This document shows positions 1-6,094 of a DNA stretch of 9,318 bases, in pieces (position 1 is the first letter of the stretch; each line of letters begins with the position of its first letter). Below the pieces are notes generated by a model. It had not been told where the DNA came from. It did not search any database and saw only the letters and a list, made by a program, of their open reading frames with translations. Source of the stretch: Candidatus Brocadiaceae bacterium. GTDB lineage: Bacteria > Planctomycetota > Brocadiia > SM23-32. The translations under genes were made by a program, and so were the position numbers. The stretch covers positions 1-9,318 of the forward strand of contig PWZK01000366.1 of NCBI GenBank assembly GCA_003567495.1, given 5' to 3'.

Positions 1-70
1 AAGAATTATATAAAACGTCTAACGACTACAACGTACGGCTATTCTCTACAGAGAACACGAAGAACAACTT

Positions 71-107
71 TAAAGTTTTTTGTCCTACTTTTTTTCAAAA
101 AAGTAGG
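71..107 (+). repeat. Hairpin element, copy A
   Basis: The arms CCTACTTTTTT (84-94) and AAAAAAGTAGG (97-107) are perfect reverse complements around a 2-base loop, and are preceded by AAGTTTTTTGTC (72-83). Read on the minus strand, 1209-1244 has the same layout with different stem bases. It could be a terminator or a dispersed structured repeat. No T-run follows the stem, so a classic intrinsic terminator is not supported. Confidence 0.5.
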
Positions 108-111
108 TGCC

Positions 112-132
112 GCCTGCCTGCAGCAGGCAGGC
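112..132. repeat. Palindromic repeat 1 (GCCTGCCTGC type)
   Basis: GCCTGCCTGC (112-121) and GCAGGCAGGC (123-132) form a perfect 10-bp inverted repeat around one base. Two related palindromes follow at 151-170 and 392-413. They look like REP-type dispersed palindromes rather than CRISPR repeats, because spacing is irregular and there are only three. Confidence 0.7.
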
Positions 133-150
133 TGGAGACGCACCCGAAGG

Positions 151-170
151 GCCTGCCTGCTGCAGGCAGG
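151..170. repeat. Palindromic repeat 2 (GCCTGCCTGC type)
   Basis: CCTGCCTGC (152-160) pairs with GCAGGCAGG (162-170) around one T. The left half is identical to palindrome 1 and the central base differs (T instead of A), as expected of copies of one dispersed element. Confidence 0.7.
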
Positions 171-391
171 TAAACCGTCGTTTGCGGAGCTCAGGTACAC
201 ACTGTAAAATCAGAGTTGCCCTAAAAACGCTATTTAACATGCTGAACATAAATCCTTTATATAAGCCCCTGCCGTTGGTTTATGAAATATGCGGGCTAAC
301 CGCAAATCAGGAAGTGTTATGCAAAGGCCGGAGAGGATGTGTCTTGAAAGCTAATTTTGCCGTCCAAACCCTTCCTGAATCCTTTCCGAAG

Positions 392-413
392 CCTTGCCTG
401 CCGTCAGGCAGGG
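392..413. repeat. Palindromic repeat 3 (diverged)
   Basis: CCTTGCCTG (392-400) pairs with CAGGCAGGG (405-413) with one G-T wobble and the 4-base loop CCGT. It shares the GCCTGCC/GGCAGG core with palindromes 1 and 2. Seven A's follow on the + strand, so it is not a + strand intrinsic terminator. Confidence 0.6.
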
Positions 414-527
414 AAAAAAAGAATTTCCGCCAAGAGGACTCAGGGATCGGGGTGGACCTCCGAATAATTTTCGCCCAGGCACGCGCAAAAAACGTTACAG
501 CGCAAATTCCTCGATTCACGATTTCAC

Positions 528-1208
528 TTGAAGAATAATATTTTTGCCCGGGAAATGAAACTTAACATGATAGTGGGACAAAATGCGGAGGCTCTGCAGA
601 ACAAAGAGACATTCCCGGACGCGAAACTAACGCGACTGCAGTGCTGCGCGTCGCTGAAAAGCGAAGCCCTGAAACATACGCTGAGCGGAGAATGGCCAAG
701 ATGGGTGCTTAACCGGGAGACGGGCGAGTATGGAAAAGAGGAAAACGGCGAATCCTTCACCGGCGTGATCGTCGGCGCAAGGTCGGATGAGGAGGGTAGC
801 CGCAGCAAAGAAAGGTATTTTTCTCCCCGCGGAGAACACAACGATTGGAATGTGGGCGATCAGCCCCCGGAACTCTGGAATCAGTTCAAGACCGATTTCG
901 CACCGGGCACTCATGTGAGAATCCACCCGCTTCTGGACTGGACCGAACTTAACATATGGGAATATATCGACAAAGAAAACATCCCGATTGTCGATCTGTA
1001 CTTTGACCAGGGCGAAGGGAAAAGATATCGGTCTCTTGGCTGCTATCCGTGCACCCGGCCCGTCGAATCAACGGCAAAAAACGCCAGAGAAATAATCGAG
1101 GAACTCCGCAGCGGTAAATTCTCCAACGTGGCGGAACGCTCCGGAAGACAACAGGATGAAAAATGCGGAGCAGGCCTCGAGACGCTGCGCCGCGAAGGAT
1201 ATATGTAA
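528..1208 (+). CDS. cysD: Sulfate adenylyltransferase subunit 2 (CysD), N-terminally truncated
   Basis: CysD is the catalytic subunit of ATP sulfurylase; with CysN it makes adenylyl sulfate (APS) from sulfate and ATP in the cytoplasm. Conserved parts are present: residues 39-50 (CCxxLKxEAL), [13 protein letters not shown] at 83-95, the [19 protein letters not shown] stretch at 129-147, GCYPCT at 171-176 and ERSGR at 203-207. The family is usually about 300 residues; this product has 226. The missing part is the N-terminal PP-loop with the SxGKDS ATP-binding motif. Family similarity begins only around FAREMKL (residues 6-12, near base 543). The frame is open only from 468 and its TTG start at 528 has no good ribosome binding site. 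As it stands it should not bind ATP. It is either a pseudogene made by a rearrangement in the repeat-rich upstream DNA, or an assembly error. The identity is certain; function is doubtful. Confidence 0.85.
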   Translation: MKNNIFAREMKLNMIVGQNAEALQNKETFPDAKLTRLQCCASLKSEALKHTLSGEWPRWVLNRETGEYGKEENGESFTGVIVGARSDEEGSRSKERYFSPRGEHNDWNVGDQPPELWNQFKTDFAPGTHVRIHPLLDWTELNIWEYIDKENIPIVDLYFDQGEGKRYRSLGCYPCTRPVESTAKNAREIIEELRSGKFSNVAERSGRQQDEKCGAGLETLRREGYM

Positions 1209-1232
1209 CAAGCTTTTTTGAAAAAAAGCTTG
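1209..1232. repeat. Hairpin element, copy B, directly after cysD
   Basis: The arms CAAGCTTTTTT (1209-1219) and AAAAAAGCTTG (1222-1232) form a perfect 11-bp stem with a 2-base loop, beginning on the base after the cysD stop codon. On the minus strand the flank reads AAGTTTTTTGTC, as in the hairpin at 84-107. The location would suit transcript ending or 3'-end protection, but no T-tract follows on the + strand. Confidence 0.5.
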
Positions 1233-1437
1233 ACAAAAAACTTTTACTTTAGTTAAGGGTAGTCTGTGTCGAATACCGATTCCATAGAACAGCTGCATCC
1301 ATCACCGATTGAAAGAGATAAAAAAGCAGAAAAAAAGCTTGACAAAAAACTTTTACTTTAGTTAGGGGTAGTCTGTGTCGAATACCGATTCCATAGAACA
1401 GCTGCATCCATCACCGATTGAAAAAGATAAAAAAGCA
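1220..1437 (+). repeat. 109-bp tandem duplication between cysD and cysN
   Basis: Copy 1 (1220-1328) and copy 2 (1329-1437) differ at only two positions by my count (1256 A against 1365 G; 1315 G against 1424 A). Each copy contains TTGACA (1230-1235, 1339-1344), a purine-rich ribosome-binding-like tract and a GTG start (1266, 1375). Such near-identity points to a recent duplication, or to selection on both copies. The left arm of the hairpin at 1209-1219 lies outside the unit, so the second copy has only half of the hairpin. Confidence 0.9.
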
Positions 1438-1491
1438 GAAAAAACCGGTAAAAAACTAAAACCATATGAAAAATTTGCAAGCACAATATAA
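1375..1491 (+). CDS. Possible 38-residue leader ORF overlapping the cysN start
   Basis: A GTG at 1375 preceded by TTAGGGG (7-base gap) opens a 38-codon frame ending in TAA at 1489-1491, 26 bases inside cysN. The predicted peptide is very hydrophilic and lysine-rich, beginning [14 protein letters not shown], and I recognise no family. The first tandem copy carries the same start at 1266 but ends at 1361 after 31 codons. The cysN start at 1466 has no clear ribosome binding site, so translation of this ORF could couple to cysN. It may equally be a chance frame or the remnant of a lost gene. Confidence 0.25.
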   Translation: MSNTDSIEQLHPSPIEKDKKAEKTGKKLKPYEKFASTI

Positions 1492-3295
1492 CACCAGTCA
1501 GACCGCCCGCGAGCAGATGAACGTTGCCATAATAGGCCACGTCGATCACGGGAAGAGCACGGTGATCGGCAGGCTGATGGCCGATACCGGCTCTCTGCCC
1601 GAGGGAAAACTGGAGGCTGTAAAGGCAAAATGCGACTATAATTCAAAGCCGTTTGAATACGCGTTCCTGCTGGATGCCCTGAAAGATGAGCAGGCACAGG
1701 GCATAACCATCGATTCTGCGCGTTGTTTTTTCAAATCCGATCGGCGGGATTACATAATCATCGACGCACCGGGCCATATCGAATTCCTGAAAAACATGGT
1801 TTCCGGCGCGGCCAGAGCCCAGGCGGCCCTGCTGGTAATCGATGCGGAGGAAGGCGTACGTGAAAACTCCCGGCGACACGGCTACCTGCTCAATATGATC
1901 GGGGTCAATCAGGTCGCAGTTGTCGTTAATAAAATGGACCTGGTCGGATATTCACAAGAACGCTTCCAGCATATCAGGGCGGAATTCACCGAGTTTCTGA
2001 GGTCCATCGGCACCGAGCCACTTGCATTTATTCCGGTAAGTGCCACCGATGGCGTTAATATAGCCGAGCGTTCGGGGAAAACCCCATGGTGGGCTGGCTC
2101 CAGCGTGCTGGAGGCTCTGGATGGCTTTAAGAAAGAACCCTCCCCCATCGATCTTCCCCTGAGACTGCCGGTTCAGGATATTTATAAGTTTACCGAAGAG
2201 GGTGATAACCGAAGAATAATTGCCGGCACGATAGAAACAGGCGAACTGGAAGTGGCCGATGAAGTGGAGTTTCTCCCCTCACGGAAAAAGTCACAGGTTA
2301 AGAGCATCGAAGCCTTTAATGAATCGCCACCACATAAGGCGGAAGCCGGGCAGGCAACCGGTTTAACCCTGGCCGAGCAGATATATATAACGCCCGGCGA
2401 GTTGATGTGCAAAAGCGGAGAAAAGACCGCAGAGCTCGGCACACATATAAAAGTTAATATATTCTGGATGGGACGCCGGCCCATGATACCGAAGAAACGG
2501 TACAAGCTTAAAATAGGCACGGCCCGCGTGCCCGTCTGGCTCAGAGAAGTTAAAACGGTTCTGGATGCCTCGGAGCTGACCACCGACTCAAACCGGCGCC
2601 AGATCGAGCGTCATGACGTTGCCGAATGTATCCTGGAGACGCTAAAACCCGTTGCTTTCGACCCGAACCACGAAATAGCACAGACCAGCCGGTTCGTAAT
2701 TGTCGATAACTACGAAATAGCCGGTGGCGGCGTAGTGCTGGAGGCGGCGGAAAGCGAAACCAACATGCTGAGCGAACGTGTCAGGGCACGCGAGAAAAAC
2801 TGGGAAAGAAGCCGGATTAACCCTTCCATGAGAGCACAAAGGTACGGCCAGGGCTCTACGCTCGTTCTTATCTGCGGCCCGGCGGATATCGATAAAGAAA
2901 GCCTGGCCAAATCGCTTGAAGAAAACCTTTTTACCAGCGGTAAGTTCGTCTACTATCTGGGGCTTTCCAACAGCCTGCTGGAGCTTGGTTCGGATATCGA
3001 CACCTCGGCCGACCGTGACGAATACATAAGGAGGCTTGGCGAGATATCGCACCTGTTCACCGATGCGGGGCTTATTCTCATCGCAACGGTAAGCGATATG
3101 GATGATTATGAACTGGAGATGATAACACAACTGAATCAACCCAATGACTGTTTGACAGTAAGCATCGGAGAAGGTAACCTTTCGAAAGACAAAACGGACC
3201 TTCGGGTCGAGAACCTTGATGATGCGAGAGAGGGAATCCAGAAAATAAAAACAATGCTGGCCAAAAAGAAATATTTGCTCGAATATTACCTGTAA
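1466..3295 (+). CDS. cysN: Sulfate adenylyltransferase subunit 1 (CysN), GTPase, with degenerate APS-kinase-like C-terminus
   Basis: CysN is the GTPase subunit of ATP sulfurylase; GTP hydrolysis drives APS formation by CysD. The translation-factor GTPase motifs are all present: GHVDHGKS (24-31), GITID with Thr81, DAPGH (100-104), NKMD (155-158) and SAT (192-194). Beta-barrel domains II and III follow at about 230-430. Residues 463-570 resemble APS kinase (CysC), including the [19 protein letters not shown] stretch at 520-538. However, the expected GxxGxGKS P-loop is replaced by [10 protein letters not shown] (470-479), and the DGDNxR motif is missing. At 609 residues it has the length of a CysN-CysC fusion. 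The kinase is therefore probably inactive, which suits a route through APS rather than PAPS. I recall similar degenerate tails in related anaerobes but could not check. The ATG at 1466 has no clear ribosome binding site; the ATG at 1517 (residue 18) is an alternative. An in-frame stop at 1457 blocks any extension. Confidence 0.93.
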   Translation: MKNLQAQYNTSQTAREQMNVAIIGHVDHGKSTVIGRLMADTGSLPEGKLEAVKAKCDYNSKPFEYAFLLDALKDEQAQGITIDSARCFFKSDRRDYIIIDAPGHIEFLKNMVSGAARAQAALLVIDAEEGVRENSRRHGYLLNMIGVNQVAVVVNKMDLVGYSQERFQHIRAEFTEFLRSIGTEPLAFIPVSATDGVNIAERSGKTPWWAGSSVLEALDGFKKEPSPIDLPLRLPVQDIYKFTEEGDNRRIIAGTIETGELEVADEVEFLPSRKKSQVKSIEAFNESPPHKAEAGQATGLTLAEQIYITPGELMCKSGEKTAELGTHIKVNIFWMGRRPMIPKKRYKLKIGTARVPVWLREVKTVLDASELTTDSNRRQIERHDVAECILETLKPVAFDPNHEIAQTSRFVIVDNYEIAGGGVVLEAAESETNMLSERVRAREKNWERSRINPSMRAQRYGQGSTLVLICGPADIDKESLAKSLEENLFTSGKFVYYLGLSNSLLELGSDIDTSADRDEYIRRLGEISHLFTDAGLILIATVSDMDDYELEMITQLNQPNDCLTVSIGEGNLSKDKTDLRVENLDDAREGIQKIKTMLAKKKYLLEYYL

Positions 3296-3296
3296 T

Positions 3297-4541
3297 ATGA
3301 AAAAAGATACACAATCAATACATGCGGGGCTGACTTCAGGCATATCGGGGGCAACCGTCCCCCCTGTCTGCCAGTCAGTAGCCTTTGCCTACGATACGGC
3401 GCGGGAGCTGGCCGACGCCTTCGAGGGGAAAGGCCCCGGCTATATCTACAGCAGACTGGGCAATCCCACCAATGCCGCGCTCGAGGCCAGGCTTACACAC
3501 CTGGAAAACGGCATCGGGTGCATTGCCACCTCGAGCGGAATGGCGGCTATCTCTTCGGTTGCGATGGGACTGCTGAAAACGGGCGATGAGATACTTGCTG
3601 CAAAGGGAATATTCGGAGGCACTACTTCCCTGTTCTGCAATACCCTTAAACGTTTCGGCATAGAAACCAGGCTTTTTGACCCGGCTGAAACCGATGATGC
3701 GTGCTACAGGATCACGGATAAAACCAGACTTCTTTTCGTCGAATCGATTGGCAATCCCGGAATGGAGGTGCCGGATATCCCCGCGCTGGCCGAGGCGGCG
3801 CACGAAAAAAATATACCGTTTGTGGTCGATAACACCGCCGCCACGCCCATGCTCGTCAGGCCGGGAGACCTGGGAGCGGATATCGTCGTGCATTCCACCT
3901 CAAAATTTATAAACGGCCACGGCACCGCCATCGGGGGCGCCATTATCGACTGCGGCAATTACAACTGGCACGGGGGAATATTTGAAGATATTCGACGCCT
4001 GTCGCAAACCCGCGGGCAGCTGGCTTTCCTCTGGCATCTCCGGAACCTTATTTATCGCGATCTCGGAGGATGCCCCGCCCCGATGAATTCGTTCCTTATG
4101 CTGCAGGGACTGGAGACACTCCCGGCGAGAATGAAAATCATTTGCGAAAATGCCGCCGAACTGGCAAAATATCTTCAAAGACACCCTCAGATTTCATGGG
4201 TGAATTACCCGGCACTGGAGGACAGCCGGTTTAAAACTCGGGTTGACAGGATATTTGGCGGCCTTGGAGGCGGTCTGCTCACTTTTGGAACCGGAAGCAA
4301 AGAAAAAGCTTTCCGGTTTATCGATGCGACCGAGCTGGCCCTGAACACCACCAACCTGGGCGATGTAAAAACGCTCGTTATCCATCCGGCCTCGACGATA
4401 TTCCATGAGTTCGGCATGGAGGAAAGGCAAAAAATGGGCGTTGGCGAAGATATGGTTCGCGTCTCCGTGGGAATCGAGAGTGTTGAGGATATAAAAGACG
4501 ATTTCACCAATGCTCTAATTCTTTTTCAAGACGAAGCTTGA
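3297..4541 (+). CDS. metY: O-acetylhomoserine sulfhydrylase (MetY)
   Basis: This is a PLP enzyme of the Cys/Met metabolism family that replaces the acetyl group of O-acetylhomoserine with sulfur to form homocysteine in the cytoplasm. Its 414 residues match the family. Visible motifs are YSRLGNPT (51-58), SSGMAAI (79-85) near the PLP phosphate, VVDNT (176-180), and the PLP lysine in HSTSKFINGHG (K203). The C-terminal SVGIESVEDIKDD is typical of the family. The ATG follows the cysN stop by one base and has no ribosome binding site, so translation is probably coupled to cysN. The gene stands just before the HcyS/HcyF/HcyD set, which argues that its sulfur donor is a protein thiocarboxylate rather than free sulfide; this rests on the Wolinella precedent. 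Cystathionine gamma-synthase or methionine gamma-lyase are less likely, given the neighbours and the N-terminal sequence. Confidence 0.9.
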   Translation: MKKDTQSIHAGLTSGISGATVPPVCQSVAFAYDTARELADAFEGKGPGYIYSRLGNPTNAALEARLTHLENGIGCIATSSGMAAISSVAMGLLKTGDEILAAKGIFGGTTSLFCNTLKRFGIETRLFDPAETDDACYRITDKTRLLFVESIGNPGMEVPDIPALAEAAHEKNIPFVVDNTAATPMLVRPGDLGADIVVHSTSKFINGHGTAIGGAIIDCGNYNWHGGIFEDIRRLSQTRGQLAFLWHLRNLIYRDLGGCPAPMNSFLMLQGLETLPARMKIICENAAELAKYLQRHPQISWVNYPALEDSRFKTRVDRIFGGLGGGLLTFGTGSKEKAFRFIDATELALNTTNLGDVKTLVIHPASTIFHEFGMEERQKMGVGEDMVRVSVGIESVEDIKDDFTNALILFQDEA

Positions 4542-4551
4542 AAAAGAATTA
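4516..4551 (+). terminator. Long inverted repeat across the metY stop codon
   Basis: The arms 4516-4530 and 4537-4551 are perfect 15-bp reverse complements (core CTTTTTCAAG / CTTGAAAAAG) with a 6-base loop, ACGAAG. The metY TGA (4539-4541) lies in the right arm. The stem is strong, but AATAAAACGG follows rather than a T-run. It may therefore attenuate transcription or protect the cysN-metY 3' end rather than act as a classic intrinsic terminator. Confidence 0.4.
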
Positions 4552-4605
4552 ATAAAACGGCAAAGGCAAAAGACAAACGGCTTACGGCAAACGACTTCAC
4601 TTTTT

Positions 4606-4634
4606 TTGAGTATATCGACAATTTCCTGTCAAAT
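4606..4634 (+). promoter_or_regulatory. Weak candidate promoter upstream of hcyS
   Basis: TTGAGT (4606-4611) and TCAAAT (4629-4634) are 17 bases apart, each matching four of six sigma-70 consensus bases. An inverted repeat GACA-N6-TGTC (4617-4630) lies between and over them and could be an operator. The 132-bp gap with a hairpin in front makes a separate promoter for the hcyS operon plausible, but A/T-rich DNA gives such matches by chance. Confidence 0.2.
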
Positions 4635-4661
4635 TTAAGCGTTTAAGTGTTTTTAAAAATA

Positions 4662-4669
4662 AGAGGTGA
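4662..4669 (+). promoter_or_regulatory. Ribosome binding site fixing the hcyS start
   Basis: AGAGGTGA lies 4 bases before the ATG at 4674. It selects this start over an in-frame ATG at 4647, which would add nine residues not expected in ThiS-like carriers. Confidence 0.7.
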
Positions 4670-4673
4670 TATT

Positions 4674-4892
4674 ATGAATCTAACTGTAAACGGCGAAAAA
4701 GCTGTGCTGGAGGCAGCAGAAATGACCGTAACGGAACTGCTGAAAGAGCAAGACGTTAAAATGCCCGAGATGGTATCTGTTGAGCTTAACGGTCAAATCC
4801 TTAAAAGGACCGAGTTCGACGATACTGAAGTAAATGACGGAGATGAGGTTGAATTCCTGTATTTTATGGGAGGAGGACGTGGATCTAACTGA
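4674..4892 (+). CDS. hcyS: ThiS/MoaD-like sulfur carrier protein (HcyS-like)
   Basis: This 72-residue ubiquitin-fold protein resembles ThiS, MoaD and CysO. It begins MNLTVNGEK, the beta-hairpin start typical of ThiS, has the helix TVTELLKEQDV (18-28) and SVELNGQIL (35-43), and ends in DGDEVEFLYFMGGG (56-68 region) followed by RGSN. Carriers of this kind are active with an exposed C-terminal Gly-Gly that is adenylated and turned into a thiocarboxylate. Here four or five residues follow the glycines, so a protease must cut first; the JAMM protease two genes downstream is the obvious candidate. The position after metY indicates a role as sulfur donor for homocysteine rather than for thiamine or molybdopterin. 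The symbol is given by analogy with Wolinella. The start is set by the strong AGAGGTGA site. The last 14 bases overlap hcyF. Confidence 0.85.
   Translation: MNLTVNGEKAVLEAAEMTVTELLKEQDVKMPEMVSVELNGQILKRTEFDDTEVNDGDEVEFLYFMGGGRGSN
4868..4876 (+). promoter_or_regulatory. Ribosome binding site inside the hcyS Gly-Gly codons
   Basis: GGGAGGAGG lies directly in front of GTG 4879. The same bases encode the functional glycines of HcyS, so the carrier's processing site and the start signal for its activating enzyme share one stretch of DNA. This supports GTG 4879 over the upstream in-frame ATG at 4834. Confidence 0.6.
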
Positions 4893-5679
4893 AAAACAGA
4901 TTGAGCGATACAGCCGCCATATCATACTCGAAGAGGTCGGCGGCGCAGGCCAGGAAAAACTCCTTTCATCAAAAGTGCTCCTGATCGGAGCGGGCGGCCT
5001 TGGCGCGCCGGCCGCCCTGTATCTTGCGGCCGCAGGCATCGGCACTATCGGCATTGCCGACGGCGACCGAGTTGATATGACCAATCTGCAAAGACAGGTG
5101 GTCCATCATACCGATGATCTCGGCCGTGAAAAGGTAAAATCAGCCGCTGAAAAAATGAGGGCCATTAACCCCGACATCACCGTCAGCACCTATGACACGC
5201 GGCTTAATGCCGATAATATCTCCGGAATAATCAGCGACTACGATTTCGTCTTGGACGGCACGGATAACTTTCCGGCCAAATTTCTCATCAACGACGCCTG
5301 TTATTTTGCGCGGAAGCCCTTCTCCCATGCGGGCATTTTGCGCTTTGACGGTCAGCTGATGACGATACTGCCGGGCGAGTCGGCATGCTATCGCTGCGTC
5401 TTCAACTCTCCGCCCCCCTCCAATGCCGTGCCCTCCTGCTCCCAGGCCGGAGTTCTGGGAGTGCTGGCCGGCGTGATAGGATCCCTGCAGGCCACCGAAA
5501 CAATAAAATATCTCCTGCAAAAAGGAGACCTGCTTACCGACTGCCTTCTGACATACAATGCGCTGAAGATGCAGTTTCGCAGGGTGATACTCAAACGCAG
5601 CCCCGGCTGCCCCCTGTGCGGAGAGAACCCGACTGTCACGGAACTGAAAGAGGAAGAACAGGAGGTTTGTGAACTGTAA
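4879..5679 (+). CDS. hcyF: ThiF/MoeB-type carrier-activating enzyme (HcyF-like)
   Basis: This E1-like enzyme uses ATP to adenylate the C-terminal glycine of its carrier, here most likely HcyS, as the step before thiocarboxylate formation. From the GTG start it has 266 residues, close to ThiF/MoeB without a rhodanese domain. Visible are IERYSRHIILEEVG (8-21), the nucleotide motif GAGGLG (37-42), the DxDxVxxxNLxRQ motif (61-73), LDGTDN (125-130), a candidate catalytic Cys187 in SCSQAGVLG, and zinc cysteine pairs C170/C173 and C244/C247. The GTG overlaps the hcyS stop, and AGGAGG precedes it. An ATG at 4834 would add 15 residues inside hcyS with no family match. The lack of a rhodanese domain means the sulfur source must be another protein or sulfide; the TusA domain of the downstream reductase is a candidate. 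A MoeB or ThiF role is less likely because no molybdopterin or thiamine genes are nearby. Confidence 0.88.
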   Translation: MDLTEKQIERYSRHIILEEVGGAGQEKLLSSKVLLIGAGGLGAPAALYLAAAGIGTIGIADGDRVDMTNLQRQVVHHTDDLGREKVKSAAEKMRAINPDITVSTYDTRLNADNISGIISDYDFVLDGTDNFPAKFLINDACYFARKPFSHAGILRFDGQLMTILPGESACYRCVFNSPPPSNAVPSCSQAGVLGVLAGVIGSLQATETIKYLLQKGDLLTDCLLTYNALKMQFRRVILKRSPGCPLCGENPTVTELKEEEQEVCEL

Positions 5680-6094
5680 AATGCTGAAAATACCTGAAAA
5701 CATTTTTGAGGATATGGCGGTGCAGGCGGCAGAAGAGGCCCCCATAGAGGCCTGCGGCATCCTCGCAGGCAGCGGCGGGACGGTGGAGAAGTTCTACCGC
5801 ATGACAAATGTCGATGCAAGCAGCGACCACTTCATGATGCAGCCAAAGGAACAGTTTGCAGCGGTCAAGGATATACGCAATAATAATATGCAGATGCTGG
5901 CCATTGCACACAGCCACCCGGAGACGCCGGCCCGGCCCTCCGAAGAAGACATTCGCCTGGCCCTCACACCCGGCGCCGTGTATGTTATATTGTCGCTGAT
6001 GGACCAAAGCAAACCCGATATCAGGGGTTTTCTTATCGACGATGGTGAGATTGACGAAGTGGAAGTGAAAATCATACGAGGTCAACATGAATAA
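5669..6094 (+). CDS. hcyD: JAMM/MPN+ zinc metalloprotease (HcyD/Mec+-like)
   Basis: A 141-residue MPN-domain protease with the complete JAMM zinc site: Glu27 in PIEACGILAG (25-34), then H81-S-H83-P, S91 and D94, which fits HxH-x7-S-xx-D exactly. Family members such as Mec+ and QbsD remove residues from the C-terminus of sulfur carriers or release the cargo after transfer. Here the expected job is to cut the short tail after the glycines of HcyS. The GTG at 5669 follows AGGAGG (5660-5665) by 3 bases and overlaps the hcyF stop by 11 bases. The ATG at 5681, four codons later, is an alternative start with wide spacing. The end overlaps the sulfite reductase start by 8 bases. No signal peptide; cytoplasmic. 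Confidence 0.87.
   Translation: MNCKMLKIPENIFEDMAVQAAEEAPIEACGILAGSGGTVEKFYRMTNVDASSDHFMMQPKEQFAAVKDIRNNNMQMLAIAHSHPETPARPSEEDIRLALTPGAVYVILSLMDQSKPDIRGFLIDDGEIDEVEVKIIRGQHE

Larger units (their letters stand above)
1..527. other. Repeat-rich non-coding stretch upstream of truncated cysD
   Basis: I see no convincing gene here. A 143-codon open frame (107-538, +) starts inside a palindrome, runs through all three palindromes, and has no recognisable domain. The stretch holds an A/T hairpin (84-107) and three GCCTGCC-type palindromes (112-132, 151-170, 392-413). The first bases (AAGAATTATATAAAACG) resemble the bases at 4544-4560 just behind metY, so the window may open on the tail of a similar post-gene element. 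The part of CysD that should precede position 540 is not present in any frame of this stretch. Confidence 0.6.

Noticed and set aside
112..413. Possible CRISPR array
   Set aside because: Only three palindromes, with unequal spacing, differing cores and no Cas genes.
107..538. 143-codon open frame on the + strand
   Set aside because: It begins inside palindrome 1, crosses all three palindromes, has no recognisable domain and does not encode the missing CysD N-terminus.
1230..1258. Promoter from the perfect TTGACA in each 109-bp repeat
   Set aside because: No acceptable -10 element lies 15-19 bases downstream in either copy (1230 and 1339).
3200..3296. SAM riboswitch or T-box leader for metY
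   Set aside because: metY starts one base after cysN, so there is no leader, and no such structure is visible in the 4542-4673 gap or the cysN upstream region.
2642..3343. 233-codon minus-strand frame opposite cysN
   Set aside because: It lies wholly over well-supported coding sequence and has no recognisable motif; a shadow frame.
4834..4878. Upstream ATG start for the ThiF/MoeB-like gene
   Set aside because: It would add 15 residues encoded inside hcyS without family match; GTG 4879 has a strong ribosome binding site.
5140..5760. 206-codon minus-strand frame opposite hcyF/hcyD
   Set aside because: Shadow of the MoeB/ThiF-like and JAMM genes; composition reflects their codons on the opposite strand.
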